In this document: in pieces, positions 23,965-32,198 of the stretch
Layout of the letters: the number at the start of each line of letters is the position of its first letter
Numbering within the stretch: position 1 is the stretch's first letter
DNA from: Chitinophagaceae bacterium UBA1931
Lineage (GTDB): Bacteria; Bacteroidota; Bacteroidia; Chitinophagales; Chitinophagaceae
DNA length: 64,000 nucleotides
Reading direction: 5' to 3'
Assembly: GCA_002337125.1 (NCBI GenBank)
Contig: DDFJ01000001.1
Coordinates: forward strand, 620,001 to 684,000
The notes under the pieces: generated by a model
Database searches by the model: none
What the model saw: the letters and a program-made list of their open reading frames with translations, nothing else
Told to the model about the DNA's origin: nothing
Program-made: the position numbers and the translations under genes

Positions 23965-25295
23965 CGGTGAGTTTCTTTGAAGGCTACACCAAGTTCTTCC
24001 AGTTCTTTTAATACTGGTTCATAAATTTCTTTTACAACTGGTATGTGCAATCCTTTCAATTTGATTTTTTCCTGCAGAATTAATTTAGCTGTAATGCCCA
24101 GTGGTAAGCCAACCGTTTTGGCCATTGCTGTCCGCAAATGATCATCTCCTTTAACTACGAGACTGCTGCTGATTGAATGAGAAATTCCATTCAACAAATA
24201 ATCAATTTCATGAAGCATCACAATTAAATCCTTATCTGCTGGTAATAACGCAAGTTTCTTTTCTAAACAGCTTTGCAGAATATCGGCACTGGTTTGTGCA
24301 TTTGCAGGTAATGGTTCATTCTTATCCAGTTCAAGAAAATTCAGTTGACTTACGATTTTTTGCTGCTCTGTTTTATTGAACTTTTCATGCAGGTAATCTG
24401 CAAACGGTTTTTGCTTTGATTCGAAATGTTTGAGTTTAAGATGGTACCAATCGTTGAACGTTTTGCTAGCTGTTATTTCCTGCTGATCATTTGCATTTGT
24501 AAGATCTAGATCAACCAATGTTTTCCATCCATTACAGAAATCAGCATAACGAAGTGTTGTACGAATAAATGTTTTTGCCTGCTGTAAATGATAAATAGGA
24601 ATATAGCTTAACGAATCCCTGTTGGGGTACCAGGCCATTGCCGGTAAATCGTCAATCTGGATAAACGGACAGTTGTCGAAGACTTCTGCATAATTTTTCA
24701 CAACAACGCTACCTTCTTCTTTGTAAACAGCACCAGCAGCGCCAGCCATTACTACATTTCTTGGATTCCAACTGATTTTATAATGCCATGGATTGGTATC
24801 GCTTTCAGGAGCAATTAAGCCACCGCAATGCGATTTAAATGTTATGATTTCTCCACCTTTCTGCCTGATCTCATCAAACAATTTCATTGCACTCATGTGA
24901 TCAATTCCGGGATCAAGTCCAGACTCACATACAAATAATAATTCCTTGCTTTTAATTTCAGCTTCGAGATTCCTGATGGATGCATCAACATACGATGCAG
25001 TTAAAAGATTACGGCCAATTGCCACACAATCTCCAGCAACAAGAATATGCAAGGAAGGAGGGAGCAGAGAAATTACAATATCAGCAGCTTCAATTAAAAT
25101 ACGTCTTTCATCAGCATTAGTAACATTTACTTCAACCGCATTGCAAAATGAATGTTCACCTGTTTTTTCTTTCGCCTGTTCAAGATTGGCATCTGCAACA
25201 ACCAGTTTCCAGTTATTTTCCTGAACAACCTGTTTGAGATAATCAATCAGCACTGTAGCTGATTTTCCGGCGCCGAAGACAAGAATCGTTTTCAA
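23961..25295 (-). CDS. Saccharopine dehydrogenase (L-glutamate-forming type)
   Basis: 444 residues. The Rossmann start MKTILVFGAGKSATVLIDYL and the following VTNADERRILIEAADIVISLLPPSLH match the SDH domain of AASS and yeast Lys9; the C-terminal half is the saccharopine-dehydrogenase C-terminal domain. It should oxidise saccharopine to 2-aminoadipate 6-semialdehyde and glutamate. Paired with the LKR-type gene at 21277-22479, it forms a split bacterial equivalent of the AASS lysine degradation enzyme. Convergent with the sirtuin gene, overlapping it by 4 bp. Confidence 0.82.
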   Translation of the reverse strand: MKTILVFGAGKSATVLIDYLKQVVQENNWKLVVADANLEQAKEKTGEHSFCNAVEVNVTNADERRILIEAADIVISLLPPSLHILVAGDCVAIGRNLLTASYVDASIRNLEAEIKSKELLFVCESGLDPGIDHMSAMKLFDEIRQKGGEIITFKSHCGGLIAPESDTNPWHYKISWNPRNVVMAGAAGAVYKEEGSVVVKNYAEVFDNCPFIQIDDLPAMAWYPNRDSLSYIPIYHLQQAKTFIRTTLRYADFCNGWKTLVDLDLTNANDQQEITASKTFNDWYHLKLKHFESKQKPFADYLHEKFNKTEQQKIVSQLNFLELDKNEPLPANAQTSADILQSCLEKKLALLPADKDLIVMLHEIDYLLNGISHSISSSLVVKGDDHLRTAMAKTVGLPLGITAKLILQEKIKLKGLHIPVVKEIYEPVLKELEELGVAFKETHR

Positions 25296-25379
25296 GATTT
25301 TTTCAGCAATTTAAACAAGCGGCTCAAAAAAACTAAGTTTTGCCGAAGATTATACGTTTATAACCTGTTGTAAACTGAT

Positions 25380-25411
25380 TTTGGGTGTTTGAGGTTCTAT
25401 CAATAAATTTG
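25380..25411 (+). promoter_or_regulatory. Bacteroidota promoter for pdhB
   Basis: TTTG at 25380-25383 (-33), a 20-bp spacer and TAAATTTG at 25404-25411 (-7) match the phylum consensus in both boxes. The ATG at 25438 is 26 bases downstream. Confidence 0.65.
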
Positions 25412-25437
25412 CTGCTCTTAAAAATAAAGCTATTCAA

Positions 25438-26421
25438 ATGAGAACAATTGCAATGCGGGAAGCCCTCAGGGAAGCCATGTCGGAAGAAATGCGCAGAGAT
25501 GAGAAGGTTTTTTTACTTGGAGAAGAAGTTGCTGAATATAATGGTGCTTATAAAGTAAGCCAGGGAATGCTGGACGAATTTGGCGCTAAACGTGTAATCG
25601 ATACCCCGATTTCTGAACTTGGATTTACGGCTGTAGCAGTAGGTGCGGCTCAAAACGGATTACGTCCTATTGTTGAATTTATGACCTGGAACTTTGCTGT
25701 ACTGGCATTGGACCAGATCCTGAATACAGCTTCAAAAATGCTTGCAATGAGTGGTGGCCAGGTTGGTTGCCCGATTGTATTCAGAGGTGCAAACGGTTCA
25801 GCCGGTCAGTTAGGTGCTCAGCACTCTACGGCTTTCGAAAGTTATTATGCGAATATCCCCGGGCTGAAAGTAATTTCTGTTTCAAATCCATACGATGCGA
25901 AAGGATTATTAAAAGCTGCTATCCGTGATAACGATCCTGTTGTTTTCATGGAAAGTGAGGTGATGTATGGTGATAAAGGAGAAGTACCAGAAGGTGAATA
26001 TATTATTGAAATCGGTAAGGCTGATATTAAACGCCCCGGTCGTGATGTAACCATTGTTTCCTTCAATAAAATGATGAAAGTTGCATTAGGTGCTGCTGAA
26101 GAACTGGCAAAAGAAGGTATTGAAGCAGAAGTAATTGATTTAAGAACAATCCGTCCGCTTGATTGGTTTACAATTCTTGAAAGCGTTAAGAAAACCAACC
26201 GTTTGGTGATTGTTGAAGAACAATGGCCTTTCGCATCAGTTTCTTCTGAGATAACTTACCGCATTCAAAAAGAAGGATTTGATTACCTCGATGCCCCAAT
26301 CCGTCGTATCACAAGTGCTGATGCTCCAATGCACTATGCGCCAACATTGGTAGGAGCATACCTCCCCGATGTTCCAAGAACGGTTAAATTGGTTAAAGAA
26401 GTAATGTATATGAAGAAGTGA
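25438..26421 (+). CDS. pdhB: Pyruvate dehydrogenase complex E1 component, beta subunit
   Basis: 327 residues with the typical alpha-ketoacid dehydrogenase E1-beta architecture: N-terminal transketolase-like pyrimidine-binding domain (TIAMREALREAMSEEMRRDEKVFLLGEEVAEYNGAYKVSQGML) and C-terminal domain (DVTIVSFNKMMKVALGAAEEL, then IEAEVIDLRTIRPLDWFTI). With E1-alpha and E2/E3 it makes acetyl-CoA from pyruvate. The alpha subunit is not next to it, the gene having its own promoter and terminator. A 2-oxoisovalerate dehydrogenase beta subunit is the main alternative; sequence favours PDH. Confidence 0.9.
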   Translation: MRTIAMREALREAMSEEMRRDEKVFLLGEEVAEYNGAYKVSQGMLDEFGAKRVIDTPISELGFTAVAVGAAQNGLRPIVEFMTWNFAVLALDQILNTASKMLAMSGGQVGCPIVFRGANGSAGQLGAQHSTAFESYYANIPGLKVISVSNPYDAKGLLKAAIRDNDPVVFMESEVMYGDKGEVPEGEYIIEIGKADIKRPGRDVTIVSFNKMMKVALGAAEELAKEGIEAEVIDLRTIRPLDWFTILESVKKTNRLVIVEEQWPFASVSSEITYRIQKEGFDYLDAPIRRITSADAPMHYAPTLVGAYLPDVPRTVKLVKEVMYMKK

Positions 26422-26440
26422 TAATCAATAGATTATAAAG

Positions 26441-26476
26441 AAAAAGCCGGCTATTTCAAGTAGCCGGCTTTTTTAT
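26441..26476 (+). terminator. Terminator of pdhB
   Basis: Perfect 13-bp stem, arms 26441-26453 and 26461-26473 (core AGCCGGCTA / TAGCCGGCT), 7-base loop, T run. Confidence 0.92.
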
Positions 26477-26523
26477 TTAGACAAATAAATGCCCAGATTA
26501 TTTTTTTTTTGAAAGAATTAGGT

Positions 26524-26592
26524 CATATTTGTAACGGTTTTTCATAGGATATTGGATTTTAAACGAAGCTGGATTTCTATCCGGCTTTTTTT
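26524..26592 (+). ncRNA. Possible short transcript ending at a second terminator
   Basis: CATATTTG at 26524-26531 is one base off the -7 consensus, and a hairpin with arms AAGCTGGAT (26566-26574) and ATCCGGCTT (26579-26587) followed by seven Ts lies 35-60 bases downstream. No gene lies between, so a transcript of roughly 55 nt could be made. The hairpin arms resemble those of the pdhB terminator, so a duplicated or back-up terminator is an equal alternative. In the 462-bp stretch 26422-26883 the only other content I see is the pdhB terminator and a small minus-strand ORF. Confidence 0.25.
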
Positions 26593-26635
26593 ATGTCTCT
26601 ACTTTTTTGTCCGTATTCATAAGTTAGAGATTGAT

Positions 26636-26785
26636 TTATTGTATTAAACCTTCTATGAAAAATCGTAATGTATTCAGGATTATCCAAACGAGTCCATAAG
26701 TAAGAAAGACCAATGAAATTCCTAGTGCTGAAACTTTAACAGCAATCTTCCACAATGGTTGAGTAGAAATTAAATTAAACTTCAT
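26636..26785 (-). CDS. Small membrane protein, 49 aa, hypothetical
   Basis: A minus-strand ATG at 26785 opens a 49-codon frame ending in TAA at 26636. The product has a polar N-terminus with two lysines (MKFNLISTQPLWKIAVK) and one long hydrophobic stretch at about residues 18-42 (ALGISLVFLTYGLVWIILNTL), then a short charged tail. The layout fits a single-pass membrane miniprotein. It is the only sizeable frame in an otherwise empty spacer and is on the same strand as the DUF4846 gene upstream. No family is recognised. Confidence 0.45.
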   Translation of the reverse strand: MKFNLISTQPLWKIAVKVSALGISLVFLTYGLVWIILNTLRFFIEGLIQ

Positions 26786-26883
26786 AGGGGATCGGTTTTG
26801 TTTAGTCAAAAATAGAAAGCTGTATTGGTTTGAACAATCGGGGAAAGACCCCTTATTTGCATCAGTATATTATGCATATAAAA

Positions 26884-27627
26884 TCACCAACCACGTAATT
26901 GGTTCTCGTAAAAAGTCCACTCTGGTGTTTGTATAATCCCGTTCTCAGGAATTGCGTACCAAGGATTAAGTGATTGATCTGCTGGGTTTTTCAGTACGTG
27001 AATATCCTGTGCTGGCATATAGCTCTGGGCAATGAGGTAAATCAGTTTTCCGGTATTCCTGTTTTTAGCAACATCCATAACAATTACTGCATGACCAGGT
27101 GATCCGCCTTTAATCAGAACATCTCCGGCACATAATTCAGTCCAGTTTTGTTTATGAAGCTGCTTTTCTAATGATAAAGTGCCACACATGCCAAATACAG
27201 TTTCGAGGTACGATTGCCAGCCTTTGTTTTTGTAATCATCCCAGCAATATTTTTTACCATTATTATCAATGAAACAAATTGGTTTGTTGATTGATTTTAG
27301 ATATTCCGCTCTCAAACGCATCACTGCATCTGCGCATTGCTGCAGATTTTTATCTCCAACACTAACATTCAAAACAGCATATTGAGCCTGCTGGTTATAC
27401 TTTTGCTGACCGTTATATAAATACACTGTTTTGCTTTGCTTCAGCTGAATATTCCGCAAATATGCTTCGAATGCCGACGGTGAAACATTTACTCTTTCAT
27501 AACCTGAGGGTAAAGGAATTTCGTTAATCTTTGCGGGAGAATTGATTCTTTCAGTTGTATCGGTTATCTTACCGGAACTGCAAACAGATTCCATTGTAAT
27601 CAACAGCAGAGTCATGATGATTCTCAT
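26884..27627 (-). CDS. DUF4846 domain protein, secreted
   Basis: 247 residues with an N-terminal signal peptide (MRIIMTLLLITMESVCSS; the Cys near 16 could make it a lipoprotein). The body matches DUF4846, a Bacteroidota-rich family: AEYLKSINKPICFIDNNGKKYCWDDYKNKGWQSYLETVFGMCGTLSLEKQL, then LCAGDVLIKGGSPGHAVIVMDVA. The GHAVIVMD segment resembles an NlpC/P60-like or papain-like His motif, so a peptidoglycan hydrolase fold is possible but unproven. Divergent from the NtrC-like regulator gene 69 bp away. Confidence 0.8.
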   Translation of the reverse strand: MRIIMTLLLITMESVCSSGKITDTTERINSPAKINEIPLPSGYERVNVSPSAFEAYLRNIQLKQSKTVYLYNGQQKYNQQAQYAVLNVSVGDKNLQQCADAVMRLRAEYLKSINKPICFIDNNGKKYCWDDYKNKGWQSYLETVFGMCGTLSLEKQLHKQNWTELCAGDVLIKGGSPGHAVIVMDVAKNRNTGKLIYLIAQSYMPAQDIHVLKNPADQSLNPWYAIPENGIIQTPEWTFYENQLRGW

Positions 27628-27644
27628 TGTTGTATGGTTTTTGT

Positions 27645-27652
27645 TAGCTTTG
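27645..27652 (+). promoter_or_regulatory. Bacteroidota -7 element for the NtrC-like gene
   Basis: TAGCTTTG matches TAnnTTTG and lies 44 bases upstream of the ATG at 27697. Confidence 0.4.
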
Positions 27653-27696
27653 AATCAATCGAAAAAATATTCCATAAAAGAATTTGTTAAAACAGC

Positions 27697-28860
27697 ATGA
27701 GTAATATTCTGATTATTGATGATGAAAAGGCCATTCGCAAAACATTAAGCGAAATACTTTCTTATGAAGGCTATAAAATTGATGATGCTGAAAATGGTGA
27801 AGAAGGGTTAAAGAAAATCAAAGCCAAGCAATACGATGTTGTTTTGTGCGATATCAAAATGCCACGCATTGATGGTATTGAATTTCTTGAAAAAGCAAAA
27901 GAAATCAGTCCCGATACACCTATCATTATGATTTCAGGCCATGGCACAATTGAAACAGCTGTTGAAGCAGTTAAAAAAGGTGCATTTGATTATGTAGCCA
28001 AACCACCTGATTTAAACAGGTTGCTGATTACCATCCGCAATGCAATGGATAAACAGTCGCTGGTTACAGAAACAAAAGTGCTGAAGCGTAAAGTGAGTAA
28101 GGTTCAGGAAATGATCGGCGATAGTCCTGCGCTGAAAAAAATAAAAGATACCATTGATAAAGTTGCACCAACAGACGCACGTGTTTTAATTACCGGCGAA
28201 AATGGATCAGGTAAAGAACTTGTTGCAAGATGGATTCATGAAAAAAGCAATCGTGCAGCTGCGCCAATCATTGAAGTAAACTGTGCGGCAATACCAGGTG
28301 AACTTATCGAAAGTGAATTATTCGGTCATGAAAAAGGTTCTTTCACTTCAGCCATCAAACAACGCATCGGCAAATTTGAACAGGCGAACGGAGGCACTTT
28401 GTTTCTTGATGAAATTGGTGATATGAGTTTAACAGCACAGGCAAAAGTGCTGAGGGCTTTGCAGGAAAATAAAATTACACGTGTTGGAGGTGAAAAAGAT
28501 ATTAATGTGGATGTACGTGTTATTGCTGCAACCAATAAAGATCTGCTCAAAGAAGTAGAAGCAAAAAATTTCAGGCTTGATTTATACCACAGGTTGAGTG
28601 TAATCATTATTCATGTTCCTTCCTTGAATGAACGCAGAGAAGATATTCCCTTGCTTGCAGATCATTTTCTTCAGCAGGTTGCAGATGAATATGGCCAGGC
28701 AAAAAAAGGAATTGATCAGAAAGCCGTTGATGCATTACAAAAACATAACTGGAGTGGAAACATCCGTGAATTCAGGAATGTAATTGAACGACTTGTGATT
28801 TTATCAGGCAAAACCATTTCAGAAGAAGATGTTTACAGTTTTGTGATACCCAGAACATGA
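27697..28860 (+). CDS. NtrC-family response regulator (REC + sigma-54-type AAA+) lacking a DNA-binding domain
   Basis: 387 residues. The receiver domain (1-120) has the acidic pair Asp8/Asp9 region (IIDDE) and phospho-acceptor Asp52 (CDIKMPRIDG). The AAA+ domain has Walker A GENGSGKE (167-174), Walker B TLFLDEIGD (234-242) and the sensor II motif GNIREFRN. The sigma-54 contact loop, GAFTGA in classical activators, reads GSFTSA at 214-219. The protein stops at SFVIPRT right after the AAA+ lid, without the Fis-type helix-turn-helix that gives usual NtrC proteins about 450-480 residues. The next gene starts within its stop codon (ATGA overlap). No sensor kinase adjoins it. Confidence 0.9.
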   Translation: MSNILIIDDEKAIRKTLSEILSYEGYKIDDAENGEEGLKKIKAKQYDVVLCDIKMPRIDGIEFLEKAKEISPDTPIIMISGHGTIETAVEAVKKGAFDYVAKPPDLNRLLITIRNAMDKQSLVTETKVLKRKVSKVQEMIGDSPALKKIKDTIDKVAPTDARVLITGENGSGKELVARWIHEKSNRAAAPIIEVNCAAIPGELIESELFGHEKGSFTSAIKQRIGKFEQANGGTLFLDEIGDMSLTAQAKVLRALQENKITRVGGEKDINVDVRVIAATNKDLLKEVEAKNFRLDLYHRLSVIIIHVPSLNERREDIPLLADHFLQQVADEYGQAKKGIDQKAVDALQKHNWSGNIREFRNVIERLVILSGKTISEEDVYSFVIPRT

Positions 28861-29519
28861 GCAGTAACGTTTATTTCATCAGCGGATTAGGCGCAAATGA
28901 ACAGGTGTTTTCCAAACTGCAGTTAAAGAACGTAACACCTGTACATATCAAATGGATTATTCCTCTAAAAAATGAATTGATTGAACATTATGCCCGGCGC
29001 ATGTTTCAGCAAATTGATGAAACAAATCCGGTCATAATTGGTTTATCCTTCGGAGGAATGATTGCAGTTGAAATAGCAAAGCAGTTTTCCATTCATCAAA
29101 CTATTCTTATTTCAAGCGCAAAAACAAGGAACGAGCTTCCGTGGTGGATGAAAACAGCGGGTAAAATTCAATTGCATAAAATCATCAAAACAAAACCCAA
29201 TCCGGTTCTTTATCCAGTTGAAGATTTCTTTCTTGGAGCCGATTCGCAGGATGAAAAGAAATTAGTGGCATCTTTCAGGCAAAGTATCGGCGATGAATAC
29301 ATGCAATGGGCTATTGACACAATTGTTCGCTGGAAAAATGTAACAATTCCGGAAAATCTCACACATATACATGGTACGAGCGATAAAATTTTTCCCATCA
29401 GCAATATAAAAGCCGATTATCGTATTGGTGGCGGAGGACATTTTATGGTGTACAACAGGGCAGAGGAGATCAGCAGTATTCTTAATACTGTACTTAGTGC
29501 AACTACAGCCGTTAAATAA
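28857..29519 (+). CDS. Alpha/beta hydrolase
   Basis: 220 residues. The nucleophile elbow GLSFGGM places Ser64; a late Asp in IHGTSDKIFPI and His in GGGHFMVYNR complete a probable triad. The start overlaps the stop of the NtrC-like gene by 4 bp, so translation is coupled. The substrate is unknown; esterase or thioesterase activity is possible. Length is short for the fold, indicating a minimal lid. Confidence 0.85.
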   Translation: MSSNVYFISGLGANEQVFSKLQLKNVTPVHIKWIIPLKNELIEHYARRMFQQIDETNPVIIGLSFGGMIAVEIAKQFSIHQTILISSAKTRNELPWWMKTAGKIQLHKIIKTKPNPVLYPVEDFFLGADSQDEKKLVASFRQSIGDEYMQWAIDTIVRWKNVTIPENLTHIHGTSDKIFPISNIKADYRIGGGGHFMVYNRAEEISSILNTVLSATTAVK

Positions 29520-29565
29520 GTTTGAATATTTTAAACCATGGCTCGGGCTGCAAAACCTAAACCCT

Positions 29566-29573
29566 TACTTTTG
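29566..29573 (+). promoter_or_regulatory. Bacteroidota -7 element for lepB
   Basis: TACTTTTG matches TAnnTTTG, 20 bases upstream of the ATG at 29594. Confidence 0.5.
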
Positions 29574-29593
29574 TAAGCATTTAAATTCAACAT

Positions 29594-31138
29594 ATGTCAT
29601 TTAGCGAAATCGCCGGACTTTTTATTATTGGTTTAGCCATTATTTTATTACCCGCAATTGGGATGTACGGCATGTTTAAAAAAGCCGGTGAACAGGGATG
29701 GAAAGCATTCATTCCATTTTACAATACCTGGGTTATGGTTGAACTGGCCGGTATGAAAAAGTACTGGTTCTTTTTACAGTTTATTCCTATTGCCGGATGG
29801 TTTATTTCTATTGGCATTTTGATTGAGTTTGTAAAAGTGTTTGGCAAGTTTAAATTCTATGAACATGCATTAGCAGTGCTGGTTTCATTTGTCTATTTTA
29901 TCTATATCGGTTTCAATAAAGACGACCGTTACATTGGACCAGAAGGAGCGAAGCTGCATAAAAAATCGGCGGTAAGAGAATGGGTCGATGCCGCTATTTT
30001 TGCCATTGTTGCTGCAGGTTTAATCCGTATGTTCATTTTCGAAGCTTATGTTATTCCAACACCTTCAATGGAACGTTCGCTTTTGGTTAATGATTTTCTT
30101 TTTGTAAGCAAAACGGCTTACGGTACAAGAGTTCCAAATACACCACTCGCATTTCCTCTTGTTCATCATACATTACCTTTCTTCAAAACAAAATCTTATC
30201 TCGATTTTCTGAATCTTAAATATAGAAGATGGTTTGCAAAACCTGTTAAGCGTAACGATGTGGTGGTATTTAACCTTCCTGTTGGAGATACTGTTATTAA
30301 CGATGAAGAAAACTTTGGATCAAAAGTTACATATTACGAAGCGATAAGGATGGCTGGCGGCGACAGGCAGAAGGTATGGGATAATTATGGAGATATCATT
30401 ATTACAAGACCTGTTGACAAGCGTGAAAACTTTATTAAGCGTTGTGTTGCTGTTGCAGGCGATACACTTGAAATCAAAAACGGGGTAGTGTATATCAATG
30501 GAAAGATGAACGATATTCCACCGGCTTCTGAAACAAATTATTTGCTGAAGACAAAGGGACAGCCACTTGATTTTGCTTCCATTGAAGAGCAATATGGAAT
30601 TCGTGAATCGGCACAGGAAATAAGAAGTGCAGGAACAAACCTGTATGAAATTTTTCTTACAAAGGAACAGGTGGGTATTTTCAGTAAACTGCCTTTTGTT
30701 GAATCAATCACACCAGATATTCATGTTTATCCTGATGCGCAGAGTACAGGCACAGGTGGTATTTACACATTCCCGAACGATACAGTTTATTGCAAATGGG
30801 CAATTGATAATTACGGGCCATTGTACATTCCTAAAAAAGGAGCCACAATTAAGCTTACGCCGGAAATCTATTCACGTTATGAACGTGTGATACGTACATA
30901 TGAAGGCAATAGTTTTGAAATGAAGGATGGTAAGTTTTACGTTAACGGTGTGGCTACTGATCATTACACATTCAAAATGGATTATTACTGGATGATGGGT
31001 GATAACAGGCACAACTCACTCGATAGCCGTTATTGGGGATTTGTACCTGAAGATCATATTGTGGGTAAAGCATCGCTTGTTTTCTTCAGTTGGGAGAAGG
31101 GCCCGAGATGGAAACGAATTTTCCGGGTAATTAAATAA
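29594..31138 (+). CDS. lepB: Signal peptidase I, enlarged Bacteroidota form
   Basis: 514 residues. Residues 1-108 carry about three hydrophobic segments of the DUF5684-like type, then a further membrane helix (about 130-150) leads into the S26 catalytic domain. The nucleophile is Ser158 in PTPSMERSL and the general-base lysine is Lys282 in ENFIKRCVAVAGD; the final box GDNRHNSLDSRYWGFVPEDHIVGKA is intact. The catalytic part has a long insertion between the Ser and Lys boxes (about 185-270) and another of about 130 residues before the final box. It cleaves signal peptides of exported proteins at the inner membrane. Own promoter upstream and terminator downstream. Confidence 0.93.
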   Translation: MSFSEIAGLFIIGLAIILLPAIGMYGMFKKAGEQGWKAFIPFYNTWVMVELAGMKKYWFFLQFIPIAGWFISIGILIEFVKVFGKFKFYEHALAVLVSFVYFIYIGFNKDDRYIGPEGAKLHKKSAVREWVDAAIFAIVAAGLIRMFIFEAYVIPTPSMERSLLVNDFLFVSKTAYGTRVPNTPLAFPLVHHTLPFFKTKSYLDFLNLKYRRWFAKPVKRNDVVVFNLPVGDTVINDEENFGSKVTYYEAIRMAGGDRQKVWDNYGDIIITRPVDKRENFIKRCVAVAGDTLEIKNGVVYINGKMNDIPPASETNYLLKTKGQPLDFASIEEQYGIRESAQEIRSAGTNLYEIFLTKEQVGIFSKLPFVESITPDIHVYPDAQSTGTGGIYTFPNDTVYCKWAIDNYGPLYIPKKGATIKLTPEIYSRYERVIRTYEGNSFEMKDGKFYVNGVATDHYTFKMDYYWMMGDNRHNSLDSRYWGFVPEDHIVGKASLVFFSWEKGPRWKRIFRVIK

Positions 31139-31171
31139 AAACGTATATTTGATACCGAGCTTTTATGATGG

Positions 31172-31200
31172 ATCCTCCGGCATGTTCGGGGGATTTTTTG
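31172..31200 (+). terminator. Terminator of lepB
   Basis: Arms ATCCTCCG (31172-31179) and CGGGGGAT (31187-31194) with one G-U pair, 7-base loop, then a T run. Confidence 0.8.
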
Positions 31201-31215
31201 TCTAAATACGAAACT

Positions 31216-31701
31216 ATGAACAAGCAAGATTATCATTTTGATTATGAGGTTTATGATTCAATTGACGACCTCACAGAAGAAGACAAATGGTTACTTGATG
31301 AGGCGAGAGAAGTAACACAGCATGCTTATGCACCTTACTCCCGTTTCCAGGTTGGTGCTGTGGCAAAGTTGAGCAATGGTGAAATAGTTGCAGGAAGCAA
31401 CCAGGAAAATGCATCGTTCCCTGCTGGTCTTTGTGCTGAGCGTGTTGTACTGGCATCTGTTTCTTCGTTATATCCCAAAGTTCCGATTGAAACAATGGCC
31501 ATCAGTTACTACAATAACAATGGAGAAAGCGATCATCCCATTACACCTTGTGGTATTTGCAGGCAGGCTTTGCAGGAATTTAAAAGTAAAACCAATGTTC
31601 CCATACGCCTTATTCTCGGCGGAATGCATGGAAAGGTTTACATAATCGCTGATGCGGCAATGTTACTGCCGCTTTCATTTACCAGCAGTGATTTAAAATA
31701 G
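31216..31701 (+). CDS. cdd: Cytidine deaminase
   Basis: 161 residues from ATG 31216 (MNKQDYHFDYEVYDSIDDL); an earlier ATG at 31165 lies over the lepB terminator and is rejected. Zinc motifs are present: AGLCAERVV with the catalytic CAE, and PCGICRQAL. The substrate-contact pattern YSRFQVGAV and GSNQENASFP is typical. It converts (deoxy)cytidine to (deoxy)uridine in pyrimidine salvage. Convergent with ogt, ending 2 bp from it. Confidence 0.93.
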   Translation: MNKQDYHFDYEVYDSIDDLTEEDKWLLDEAREVTQHAYAPYSRFQVGAVAKLSNGEIVAGSNQENASFPAGLCAERVVLASVSSLYPKVPIETMAISYYNNNGESDHPITPCGICRQALQEFKSKTNVPIRLILGGMHGKVYIIADAAMLLPLSFTSSDLK

Positions 31702-31703
31702 AA

Positions 31704-32198
31704 TCAGAATAAAAGCGATTTGTTGCCATTTGAGTTTGCTTCATGCTCAAGCAGCCATTTTTTGCGATGTAGTCCACCAGCATAGCCCGTTAATTTTCCA
31801 TCAGCACCAACAACTCTGTGGCAGGGAATGATAATTGCCAGCGGATTTTTTCCATTGGCAGATGCAGCTGCACGTATACTTTTTACATTACCAAGCCGCT
31901 TGGCTAACTGAAGATATGTGATGCTGTTGTTGAAAGGAATTTTCAATAACTCATCCCAAACAGACTTTTGAAATGATGTGCCTGCTGGCTTCAGGGGAAG
32001 ATCAAATATTGTACGCTGACCTTTAAAGTATTCATCCAGTTGTTTGACCGCTTCTTTTAAAAGGGGAGATGCTGATACCTGAATATCTCCTGCATCGTCA
32101 CTGAACGAAGCAGAAATTAACTGTCCGTCTTCCTCCTTTAAAATAATAAAACCAATGGGTGAAGAATAAACTGCTGTATATGTTGCTGGCTCAACCAA
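31704..32198 (-). CDS. ogt: Methylated-DNA--protein-cysteine methyltransferase
   Basis: 164 residues with the active-site motif IIPCHRVVGADGKLTGYAGGLHRKKWLLEHE and the preceding DNA-binding segment (ITYLQLAKRLGNVKSIRAAASANGKNPLAI). The Cys accepts methyl groups from O6-methylguanine. It is the last of three overlapping minus-strand genes; its start overlaps the csaA-like stop by 8 bp. Confidence 0.93.
   Translation of the reverse strand: MVEPATYTAVYSSPIGFIILKEEDGQLISASFSDDAGDIQVSASPLLKEAVKQLDEYFKGQRTIFDLPLKPAGTSFQKSVWDELLKIPFNNSITYLQLAKRLGNVKSIRAAASANGKNPLAIIIPCHRVVGADGKLTGYAGGLHRKKWLLEHEANSNGNKSLLF

Noticed and set aside
26500..26511. T10 tract followed by TTTG as a -33 box for the 26524 element
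   Set aside because: The spacing is 12 bp, too short for the 19-21 bp consensus, so the two are not treated as a promoter pair.
31165..31215. ATG-initiated extension of cytidine deaminase
   Set aside because: It overlaps the lepB terminator; the family N-terminus starts at 31216.
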